Below are positions 14,308-19,966 of a stretch of DNA of 19,966 nucleotides, in pieces (the first letter of the stretch is position 1; the number at the start of each line of letters is the position of its first letter). The translations under genes were made by a program, and so were the position numbers. Source of the stretch: an uncultured Anaerotruncus sp. (GTDB lineage Bacteria; Bacillota; Clostridia; Oscillospirales; Ruminococcaceae); assembly GCF_902490045.1 (NCBI RefSeq), contig NZ_CABUCJ010000041.1, positions 1-19,966 on the forward strand, read 5' to 3'. The notes under the pieces were generated by a model. The model saw only the letters and a program-made list of their open reading frames with translations. It had not been told where the DNA came from and made no database searches.

Positions 14308-15417
14308 TTAGTTGTAGGAATCTTTTATCACGGAATCCATGTACTTCTTGTTATAGAAGTCCAGCTGAATGAACTCCTGATATTCTTCGACGTTCTCGGG
14401 GGTGAGGGTCTTGATGCAAAGATCGCTCAGGTCCACGCTGCCCGTGTAATCTTCCATGACCATTTTGATCGTGTATTCCACCAGGCCCTGCATGAATATC
14501 GGCAGCGTCTGGCCAATATCCATTTCGATCTCTCCCTTTTTCAGCATCTCGCAGCCGGTGTCCTCGCCGTTGAAGGTGATCAGCGTAAAATCGTCCAGCT
14601 TTCCGGCGCCGCGCAGCGCCTCGATGACGCCGAGCATCTGTTCTTCGGAGGACGACGAGATGAAATTCATCTCGGGATACGCCATCAGCCAGTCCTCCGC
14701 CATCGCCATCGAGGTATTGGAGCTCCAGTCGCTGTACTGCTCCACCAGGATTTTGAACCTGTCGGGGAACTCCTTTTCCAGATCGTACATGTACTGCATG
14801 CGGGGGAAGCAGTTGGGATGGTTCGGCGAACCCTGCTGGAGTCCGGCGTAGAGGACGGCATCAGGATGATCCAGCAGGTATTGACGCGTCCAGTCCCGTG
14901 CCTCCTCGCCCTTTTTGTGTTCATTGGCCGCAACATAGGTCACGGTGCAGATTCCGCCCATGTCGCGCCAGTCCAGTACCTTGAAGCCCTCCGCCATCGC
15001 CTGCTCCGCGATGGGACGCAGGCCGTCCGGATCGACGCAGCTGAGCATCAGCGCGTCGCAACCCATTGCCATCGCGGTCTCCATGTCCGCGATCTGCTTG
15101 TCCACGGTGGCCAGCCCGTCAAAAAGGACCAGCTCAATCTGGATGTCGTCACGCGTATCGTTGAGATAATCGACGTAGGCCTGTGCCATGTCAAACTGGG
15201 CCTGCTGGCTGATATCAATGTTATCCACCAGCCAGGCGAACTTCAGATGGCGGGCGCCGCTCTTGTCGCCACCCGCGGGGGCGCTCCCCTCCGCCGGAGC
15301 CGCCGCGGAAGACGCCGGCTGCGGGGCGGCGCTTTCCCCCTGTGCCGGCGCCGCCGACGAACAGCTTGTGGTAAAGAGCATTGCCATTGCGAGGACTGCG
15401 GCCAATAACTTTTTCAT
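14308..15417 (-). CDS. Sugar ABC transporter substrate-binding lipoprotein
   Basis: A 369-residue periplasmic-binding-protein-type-I (RbsB/Peripla_BP_4) lipoprotein that captures the transported sugar or polyol outside the membrane. The signal peptide (M-K-K-L-L-A-A-V-L-A-M-A-M-L-F-T-T-S-C) has C19 as the lipid anchor, although the lipobox is atypical (T-T-S-C rather than L-A-G-C). An Ala/Ser/Pro/Gly linker spans about 20-55, followed by the ligand domain starting around L-K-F-A-W-L-V-D-N. The start at 15417 is fixed by AAAGGAGGAACGT directly upstream; an in-frame upstream ATG at 15468 falls in the leader. It is first in the operon, behind a TTGACA promoter, and followed by a stem-loop. The ligand is unknown. 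The conserved metal/aromatic contacts cannot be judged without alignment. Confidence 0.94.
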   Translation of the reverse strand: MKKLLAAVLAMAMLFTTSCSSAAPAQGESAAPQPASSAAAPAEGSAPAGGDKSGARHLKFAWLVDNIDISQQAQFDMAQAYVDYLNDTRDDIQIELVLFDGLATVDKQIADMETAMAMGCDALMLSCVDPDGLRPIAEQAMAEGFKVLDWRDMGGICTVTYVAANEHKKGEEARDWTRQYLLDHPDAVLYAGLQQGSPNHPNCFPRMQYMYDLEKEFPDRFKILVEQYSDWSSNTSMAMAEDWLMAYPEMNFISSSSEEQMLGVIEALRGAGKLDDFTLITFNGEDTGCEMLKKGEIEMDIGQTLPIFMQGLVEYTIKMVMEDYTGSVDLSDLCIKTLTPENVEEYQEFIQLDFYNKKYMDSVIKDSYN

Positions 15418-15450
15418 ACGTTCCTCCTTTAATCTGGTCAAACCTGTATT

Positions 15451-15489
15451 TGGACCTTTGTCCATCATAAAAGCCAGACCGGCTTTTAT
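15451..15489 (-). promoter_or_regulatory. Two hairpins in the operon leader
   Basis: The transcript leader upstream of the binding-protein gene contains ATAAAAGCC/GGCTTTTAT (15467-15489, 9-bp stem, 5-base loop) and TGGAC/GTCCA (15451-15464, 4-base loop). The first resembles a weak terminator with U residues in its 3' arm, so attenuation or mRNA stabilisation is possible. No known riboswitch was recognised. Confidence 0.4.
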
Positions 15490-15543
15490 TTCCCCAGCAT
15501 TTTTTCATTTCATTTTTCAAGTTTTCATTCAATTTTCATTTGT

Positions 15544-15572
15544 AATTTAACACAACGCCCTTGCCGTGTCAA
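15544..15572 (-). promoter_or_regulatory. Promoter of the sugar transport/catabolism operon
   Basis: On the minus strand a perfect TTGACA -35 (15567-15572) is spaced 17 bases from a TAAATT -10 (15544-15549; four of six). Transcription would start near 15537, giving a leader of about 120 bases. Confidence 0.7.
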
Positions 15573-15578
15573 TGGCAA
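15561..15578. promoter_or_regulatory. Inverted repeat over the operon -35 box (candidate operator)
   Basis: TTGCC-N8-GGCAA (15561-15565 with 15574-15578) is an 18-bp partial palindrome centred on the -35 box of the operon promoter. Its position suits a LacI-type repressor, but it lacks the central CG common in LacI-family operators. Binding is inferred. Confidence 0.35.
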
Positions 15579-15762
15579 TTTTTCTTAATTTTTTTCTAAC
15601 CATTTCTTTAATTTAGTGAATTCGTCTAGATTTTTTAAAATTGATTTGCATTTAATGTCTATAATCTTGTTCTATTTAAACATTTCACATCTTGATTTTC
15701 TATGTATTTTTCTGTTCTTTGCAAATTTATGAAAATTCTATTTAATTTTTTTCAAAATTGTG

Positions 15763-15791
15763 TTTACATTTTTCATAAGGTGTGCTACCAT
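15763..15791 (+). promoter_or_regulatory. Putative promoter of the LacI regulator/MFS unit
   Basis: A TTTACA -35 (15763-15768; five of six) is separated by 17 bases from TACCAT (15786-15791; four of six). The start would lie near 15798, about 50 bases before the ATG at 15849. Confidence 0.5.
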
Positions 15792-15804
15792 AATGCCAGC
15801 ACAC
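15780..15804. promoter_or_regulatory. Inverted repeat GTGTGCT-N11-AGCACAC (candidate operator)
   Basis: A perfect 7-bp inverted repeat (15780-15786 and 15798-15804) covers the putative -10 and start site of the regulator gene, a position suited to autorepression. The identity of the binding protein is inferred. Confidence 0.4.
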
Positions 15805-15848
15805 ATCCCCGCGGCATACGGGCAGTTCTTTTTAACTCGGAGGATACT

Positions 15849-16883
15849 ATGAGCCGTCAGCCACCTAAAACGACCTACCAGCAGATCGCCCGTCTCTCGG
15901 GCGTATCGGTCGCGACCGTTTTTCGCGTCATCAACAACCGCAAGCTCGTCAGCCGGGAAACCTATGAAAAAGTGGTCGCGGCAATGGACGCGCTTGACTA
16001 CAACCACTCCTTTGACGTCCAGACGGAAAAAATCCCCCCACGCGGTGTGATCGTCCTGGTGATCCCTGAAATCGGGAATCCCTTCTATACCGACGCCATC
16101 AATGGAATCAAGCTGGCCGCGCGCAACCAGGACCACAGCTATGATATCGTCCTCTACGACGCGGTGATCACACCGGCCAACGCCGGGGTTTTCATCCGTT
16201 TCCTAAACAACGTACACGCAACCGGGGTGATCGTCTTCGAGCGTGTCGAGGCCGGGGTGCTGGAACGGATCAACCAGCTTGTGCCGGTGGTGCAATGCAG
16301 CGAGTTTAATCCCGAAAGCAAGCTCTCCTACGTCTCCATTGACAATATCCGGGCGGCGCAGTCCGCAGTCGAATACATCCTCTCCCGCGGGTGTACCCGC
16401 GTCGCCTTTATCAACGGAGATTTTTCCTACCAATATGCCCTCGACCGCTATAAGGGCTATATTCACGCGCTGGGAAACGCCGGGATCCCCGTCAATGAGG
16501 AATGGATTGTAAATCTTCCCCAGGTCAATTTCATCCTTGCGGTTTCCGCCGTTACAAATCTTATCGAGGGCGACAGCCGTCCGGAGGCGTTTTTCTGTTC
16601 CTCCGACATCTCCGCCGCCGCGGCGATCAAAGCCTGCCTTTCACATGGGCTGAACGTTCCCGAAGACGTGCTCATCGTGGGCTTCGACAACATCGACATC
16701 TCCGTCATGACGATGCCCACCATCACCACCGTCAACCAGCCGAAATTCGACCTCGGGGTAACCGCCTTCGACCTGCTGGTCAAGCACATCAACAACCCCA
16801 GGCTGCAGCCCAAACAGGTTTTCCTGAACACCGAGCTCATCCTGCGGGAGTCCTCCGCCAAAACTTTTGATGCACAGAGGTGA
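15849..16883 (+). CDS. LacI-family transcriptional regulator 1
   Basis: A 344-residue regulator that should bind DNA through an N-terminal helix-turn-helix (T-Y-Q-Q-I-A-R-L-S-G-V-S-V-A-T-V, about 9-24) and sense a small ligand with a type I periplasmic-binding-protein-like domain (about 66-335). The hinge after the HTH lacks the usual Y-x-P-N-x-x-A-R-x-L helix and instead reads D-Y-N-H-S-F-D-V-Q-T-E-K-I, so the typical minor-groove contact may be missing. It is a paralogue of regulator 2, sharing L-P-x-V-N-F, S-D-x-S-A-A-A-A-I-K and M-T-x-P-T-I-T-T-V. The start at 15849 has GGAGG five bases upstream; longer frames from 15702 run into promoter DNA. It is divergent from the sugar operon, which it probably controls, and sits four bases ahead of the MFS gene. 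Confidence 0.92.
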   Translation: MSRQPPKTTYQQIARLSGVSVATVFRVINNRKLVSRETYEKVVAAMDALDYNHSFDVQTEKIPPRGVIVLVIPEIGNPFYTDAINGIKLAARNQDHSYDIVLYDAVITPANAGVFIRFLNNVHATGVIVFERVEAGVLERINQLVPVVQCSEFNPESKLSYVSIDNIRAAQSAVEYILSRGCTRVAFINGDFSYQYALDRYKGYIHALGNAGIPVNEEWIVNLPQVNFILAVSAVTNLIEGDSRPEAFFCSSDISAAAAIKACLSHGLNVPEDVLIVGFDNIDISVMTMPTITTVNQPKFDLGVTAFDLLVKHINNPRLQPKQVFLNTELILRESSAKTFDAQR

Positions 16884-16887
16884 CCCC

Positions 16888-18120
16888 ATGACCGTCAAAA
16901 AATCTGCCGATCCCCGCCTGCTTCTCTTCGCGGGGGCTTCTTTCGCGGCGATTATTGCCTATGCCTTCGGCTTCAATATCCTGGGGCCGAACGCCGTTGT
17001 AATGATGGACTACTTTGGAATCCGCCAGTCGGGCCAGGGGCTTGTCATGGCCGTCCAGTCATCAGGCGAATTGCTGGTCTCCGCCCTGCTGGTCGTCTAT
17101 GGCGAACGGTTCGGCAAGCTCGCCCTCACCGCGCTTGGCGTGGGGCTGCTCTCCGCCGCCTGCCTTGCCATCGGCGCCATTCCCCTCTTCCCTTCCGCGA
17201 TTCCCCCCTATGGGGCGCTGCTCTTCTTCGCCGCCCTGCTCGGCGCGAGCTTCTCCCTCATCAATACGATGGTGAACGCCAGTATTCCCGAGGTCTTCTC
17301 CGACCGCCGGGATCTTTTCCATCCTCTGGTCCACAGCTTCTACAGCGCCGGGGCGATGTGCGCCCCCTTCCTGGTAACCCTGCTCGTCAATGAGCGGGAA
17401 CCGCATTCCTATGCGGTTCCCTTTCTCGCTTTCGGCGGATACGCCACGCTTGTCCTATGCTTCTACTTGATCAGCGTGCGCCTGGCTCTGCCTCTTACCC
17501 CCTATGCCGCGCCAGCGAAAGCCGTCCCCACCCGGACATCCGGTTCGTTTTTCGTCTTCAGGCAGCCGAAAATCTGGCTGCTTTCCATCGTCATGCTCTC
17601 CTATATCTCCTTTTCCATTTCGGTCGGCTCCTGGCTACCCGCATACTGCAGCCAGTTCGCCCACATGAGCTTCCGGTTCTCCGGGCTTATCCTCACCGTT
17701 TTCAACTGCGGCGCGCTGGTGATGCGCTTCTTTTTCCCTCTGGTCCTTCGGCGGATCGATTTCCGACGTTACTTTATCGCGGCCGGCTTGCTCTCCTCTG
17801 CATGTATGCTCGCGGCCCTGCTGCTTCGGGGGGATATTCCCGTCGCTGTCTTTGTGGCGTTGAGCGGCTTCTTCCAGGGCGGGATGGGGCTGTGCCTTTT
17901 TATGCTCTGCAACAGCGTCTTTCCGGGACATTCCGGTTCCGTTTCCGCATTCGTCATCCTGATCGGCGGCCTTGCCAATACGCTTGCCCCATATTTTATG
18001 GGGAAGGCCGCCGACCTGGTCGGATTCCGGATCCCGTTCCTCTGTATTGTGGCGCTGCTCGCATTTTCCGCGCTGCTGCTGCGCGCCTTTATCCGAGGAG
18101 GCGTCGTCCCGGAGGCATAA
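16888..18120 (+). CDS. Major facilitator superfamily transporter
   Basis: A 410-residue integral membrane protein with about twelve hydrophobic segments in two halves and a charged or hydrophilic central stretch (about 205-225), as expected for an MFS carrier. The loop after the second helix, Y-G-E-R-F-G-K-L, is a loose motif A. The substrate is not identifiable; sugar import, or export of a pathway product, are both possible. The ATG at 16888 has GAGGTG about eight bases upstream and starts four bases after the regulator stop, so it is co-transcribed and probably translationally coupled. The choice is preferred over a TTG at 16867 that would overlap the regulator. The presence of an MFS carrier beside an ABC importer under neighbouring regulators suggests two related substrates or two affinities. 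No terminator is evident after it. Confidence 0.9.
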   Translation: MTVKKSADPRLLLFAGASFAAIIAYAFGFNILGPNAVVMMDYFGIRQSGQGLVMAVQSSGELLVSALLVVYGERFGKLALTALGVGLLSAACLAIGAIPLFPSAIPPYGALLFFAALLGASFSLINTMVNASIPEVFSDRRDLFHPLVHSFYSAGAMCAPFLVTLLVNEREPHSYAVPFLAFGGYATLVLCFYLISVRLALPLTPYAAPAKAVPTRTSGSFFVFRQPKIWLLSIVMLSYISFSISVGSWLPAYCSQFAHMSFRFSGLILTVFNCGALVMRFFFPLVLRRIDFRRYFIAAGLLSSACMLAALLLRGDIPVAVFVALSGFFQGGMGLCLFMLCNSVFPGHSGSVSAFVILIGGLANTLAPYFMGKAADLVGFRIPFLCIVALLAFSALLLRAFIRGGVVPEA

Positions 18121-18156
18121 ATCCGTTTCGCGCTTCTGAAAAGCATTACATCCCGT

Positions 18157-18185
18157 TTGCATTTTTTCGCAGAAAACTGTATAAT
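18157..18185 (+). promoter_or_regulatory. Promoter of LacI regulator 2
   Basis: TTGCAT (18157-18162; four of six) and a perfect TATAAT (18180-18185) are spaced by 17 bases. The -10 lies inside a short direct repeat, ACTGTA-TAAT-ACTGTA (18176-18191). The leader is about 40 bases to the ATG at 18233. Confidence 0.7.
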
Positions 18186-18232
18186 ACTGTAAGATAAAAA
18201 GATCGGATCCATACCTGCAGGGAGGGAATTCC

Positions 18233-19246
18233 ATGACGAATTCCGAAAGAAAGGTCACTTATACCCAGATCGCCGAGGCGGCGGGCGTCTCGGTCGCGAC
18301 GGTTTCCCGCGCATTGAACCAGCAGGATCTCGTCAAGCCGGATACCCTGGCGCGGATTCTTGGCGCCATGCAGACGCTGGGATATCCGACGGAAGATCCC
18401 GGGGAAGGACCGGGGGCCGCGCGAATCCTGTTTGTCCTGCTCCCCTCCATTGGGATCGATTTCTTCTCCGACGTTGTCAGGGGAATCCAGGAGGGCGCTC
18501 GGCGGCGGGGTTACACCGTCCTTGTGTCCGACGCGGCAGTGGACGAACAGAACGCCGGGCTGTTCTTACAGATATTGCGGCAAAACCGTGCGGCCGGGAT
18601 TGTGTCCGTCTCAGAGCTTTCCCCATCCGTGCTCTCGCGCCTGCGCGCCGCTTTTCCCCTGGTGCGGTGCTGCGATTATCAGGAATACCCCAATGTCTCC
18701 TGCGTCGGTATTGACGACCTTCAGGCCAGCAGGAACCTGATGCGTTACCTCGTCGCGCTGGGCCGGAAACGGATCGCCGTCATCAGCGGCGATCCCCGGC
18801 GTTTTGCCTACGCACGGCTGCGGCTTCAGGGTTACCGGGAGGTTTTGGCGGAAGCCGGGCTGGAAAACCGTCCCGGATGGGAGGTCACGCTCCCCGAGGT
18901 CAACTTTTCCATGGCGGTTTCAGCCGCGTCCAGCCTGCTGCAAAGCGGAGAAATTCCCGACTGCATCTACTGTACCTCCGACGTGTCCGCCGCCGCGGCA
19001 ATTAAATCCTGCGCCAAGGCCGGGCTTCGTGTCCCGCAGGACGTGATGGTCGCGGGGTTCGACAACGTCGACATCTCCACGATGACCACTCCCACCATCA
19101 CCACCGTCAGCCAGCCCCGCTTCGAGATTGGATATACCGCTTGCAGCTATCTGCTCGACCTGATTGATAACCCCGCCGCGCCGGTGCAGCACACCCTTCT
19201 GGAAACCGAGCTCATTATCCGCGAATCCACTGCGGCTTCCCTGTGA
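18233..19246 (+). CDS. LacI-family transcriptional regulator 2
   Basis: A 337-residue LacI-family regulator with the helix-turn-helix T-Y-T-Q-I-A-E-A-A-G-V-S-V-A-T-V-S-R-A-L (about 9-28) and a ligand-sensing domain from about residue 63. The hinge region is Gly/Pro/Glu-rich (T-E-D-P-G-E-G-P-G-A-A-R, 53-64) and cannot form the normal hinge helix. The C-terminal half is strongly similar to regulator 1 (for example S-D-V-S-A-A-A-A-I-K, G-F-D-N-V-D-I-S, P-T-I-T-T-V and T-E-L-I-I-R-E-S-T), so the pair arose by duplication, possibly sensing related ligands. GGAGGG at 18221-18226 supports the ATG at 18233. It has its own promoter and ends in a shared bidirectional terminator. Targets could be the MFS gene, itself or the sugar operon. 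Confidence 0.92.
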   Translation: MTNSERKVTYTQIAEAAGVSVATVSRALNQQDLVKPDTLARILGAMQTLGYPTEDPGEGPGAARILFVLLPSIGIDFFSDVVRGIQEGARRRGYTVLVSDAAVDEQNAGLFLQILRQNRAAGIVSVSELSPSVLSRLRAAFPLVRCCDYQEYPNVSCVGIDDLQASRNLMRYLVALGRKRIAVISGDPRRFAYARLRLQGYREVLAEAGLENRPGWEVTLPEVNFSMAVSAASSLLQSGEIPDCIYCTSDVSAAAAIKSCAKAGLRVPQDVMVAGFDNVDISTMTTPTITTVSQPRFEIGYTACSYLLDLIDNPAAPVQHTLLETELIIRESTAASL

Positions 19247-19270
19247 CCGCCGTTTTGTCCTCCATTGAAA

Positions 19271-19328
19271 AAATAAACGAAGGCGCCCCCTTGCAGATGA
19301 TTCCGCAAGGGGGCGCCTTCGTTTATTT
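19271..19328. terminator. Bidirectional terminator between regulator 2 and the deacetylase
   Basis: A perfect 24-bp stem (19271-19294 with 19305-19328) and a 10-base loop separate the convergent genes. The core GAAGGCGCCCCCTTGC is flanked by A/T, giving U runs in both directions. The TAA stop of the minus-strand deacetylase (19323-19325) lies within the stem. Confidence 0.92.
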
Positions 19329-19966
19329 GTGCTGTCTGCCCGTATGGTCGATCGTGTAGGGCGGCTCGTAGATCAGCTCCCCCACCGGCACAAACCGGTA
19401 GCCCCGCGCGGCGAGCGTGTCGATGACCCGTCGGAGCGCCTCAGCCGTGTTGGGTTTGCCCGCGTGGAACAGCATGATATCCCCCGGCCGCGCGGATCCC
19501 GTCACCCGCGCGGTGATCTCCTCCACCGACAACCCCTTCCAGTCAAGGCTGTCGTTTGACCATTGAATCGCCTCCCAGCCGAGGGAACGCGCGGTCGCCA
19601 CGACAAGATTGTTGTAGGCCCCCGACGGCGCGCGGAAGAGGGTGGGCTTTTGCCCGGTGAGCGCCTCCAGCTTGCTTCCCGAGTCGTCCAATTGCCGCGC
19701 GATCTCCGTCCGGTCCAGCTTTGTCATGTCGGGGTGGGTGTTGGAGTGGCTTCCCACCTCCTGTCCCGCCGCCGCGATCTGCCTGACCGCGTCCGGGTAG
19801 TGATCGGCCCATGTGCCGACGACGAAGAAGGTCGCCTTCACGCCGCGCTCGCCGAGCAGCTCCAAAATCTCGTCGATGTCGCTGTCGTCCCACGCGCAGT
19901 TGATGCCGAGGGAGAGCACCTTCTCGGGGGTCTCCACCGAATAGATCGGTAGCTCCCGCGGCGTGG
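19323..19966 (-). CDS. Polysaccharide deacetylase (PdaB/NodB-like), N-terminus outside window
   Basis: A NodB-fold metal-dependent deacetylase, expected to act outside the membrane on peptidoglycan or another N-acetylated glycan. The frame stays open to the window edge, reading T-P-R-E-L-P-I-Y-S-V-E-T before the domain, so the start and any signal anchor lie beyond 19966; a GTG at 19937 falls inside conserved sequence and is not taken as the start. Motif 2 (H-S-N-T-H, zinc ligands), motif 3 (R-A-P-S-G-A-Y-N-N), the D-S-L-D-W-K segment and L-F-H-A-G near the end are present. Motif 1 reads S-L-G-I-N-C-A-W, with Asn where the catalytic Asp of T-F-D is expected. Activity is therefore uncertain. 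It resembles the sporulation-associated PdaB group. It is convergent with regulator 2 and unrelated to the sugar operon. Confidence 0.88.
   Translation of the reverse strand, partial: TPRELPIYSVETPEKVLSLGINCAWDDSDIDEILELLGERGVKATFFVVGTWADHYPDAVRQIAAAGQEVGSHSNTHPDMTKLDRTEIARQLDDSGSKLEALTGQKPTLFRAPSGAYNNLVVATARSLGWEAIQWSNDSLDWKGLSVEEITARVTGSARPGDIMLFHAGKPNTAEALRRVIDTLAARGYRFVPVGELIYEPPYTIDHTGRQHK

Larger units (their letters stand above)
15418..15848. other. 431-bp AT-rich divergent intergenic region
   Basis: This gap between the sugar operon (minus) and the LacI regulator (plus) is strikingly AT-rich between GC-rich genes. It holds both divergent promoters, two leader hairpins and at least two inverted repeats suited to regulators. 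Repeated TTTTCATT-type runs occupy about 15490-15545, and the middle (about 15580-15760) is mostly A/T with an isolated TATAAT at 15660-15665 lacking a convincing -35. No credible coding frame was found. Confidence 0.6.

Noticed and set aside
15221..15532. 103-codon minus-strand frame beginning in the operon leader
   Set aside because: It overlaps the binding-protein signal peptide in another frame and has no ribosome-binding site.
15490..15545. Repeated TTTTCATT-like units that could suggest a small repeat array
   Set aside because: Units are short, irregular and simply low-complexity A/T DNA; there are no unique spacers, so not a CRISPR array.
15660..15665. Isolated TATAAT as an extra plus-strand promoter
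   Set aside because: No acceptable -35 box lies 16-18 bases upstream, and the promoter at 15763-15791 is better placed.
15418..15848. CcpA cre site in the divergent region
   Set aside because: No sequence matching the TGNAANCGNNNNCA pattern was found on either strand by reading.

Overview
The window reads as a chromosomal segment of a GC-rich low-oxygen Firmicute, most likely a gut-type Clostridia (Oscillospiraceae/Ruminococcaceae-like). This is inferred from strong AGGAGG ribosome-binding sites, AT-rich intergenic promoters with TTGACA/TATAAT-type boxes, B. subtilis-like pyrB without pyrI, a PdaB-like deacetylase and an RbsABC-type sugar transporter. No rRNA, tRNA, CRISPR array, insertion sequence or phage gene was seen.

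Layout from left to right. (1) 1-1235, minus: start of a pyrimidine operon, pyrB then pyrC (cut by the window edge), joined by a TGATG overlap and driven by a clear promoter. (2) 1333-4150, minus: a monocistronic multi-domain diguanylate cyclase with its own promoter and terminator. (3) 4229-15572, minus: a ten-gene sugar or polyol operon plus one candidate 32-codon ORF. In transcription order it encodes a lipoprotein substrate-binding protein, a double ABC ATPase, a permease, the small ORF, Gfo/Idh/MocA oxidoreductase 1, two xylose-isomerase-like TIM-barrel enzymes, oxidoreductase 2, DhaK, DhaL and oxidoreductase 3, then a strong terminator. Several junctions carry long GC-rich hairpins. (4) 15418-15848: a 431-bp AT-rich divergent regulatory region. 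(5) 15849-19246, plus: a LacI-family regulator, an MFS transporter four bases behind it, and a second LacI-family regulator clearly paralogous to the first, with its own promoter. (6) 19271-19966, minus: a polysaccharide deacetylase, truncated by the window edge, convergent with the second regulator and sharing a 24-bp-stem bidirectional terminator.

How they may work together: the ABC transporter would import a sugar, polyol or glycoside; the NAD(P)-dependent oxidoreductases would oxidise or reduce hydroxyl/keto groups; the metal-dependent TIM barrels would isomerise, epimerise or cleave the keto intermediate; and the DhaK/DhaL pair would phosphorylate a short ketose (dihydroxyacetone or a tetrulose such as erythrulose). 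The two LacI-type proteins are the natural candidates to sense the inducer. The substrate cannot be read from sequence. The combination of three oxidoreductases, two TIM barrels and a split Dha kinase is the best candidate here for an undescribed pathway.
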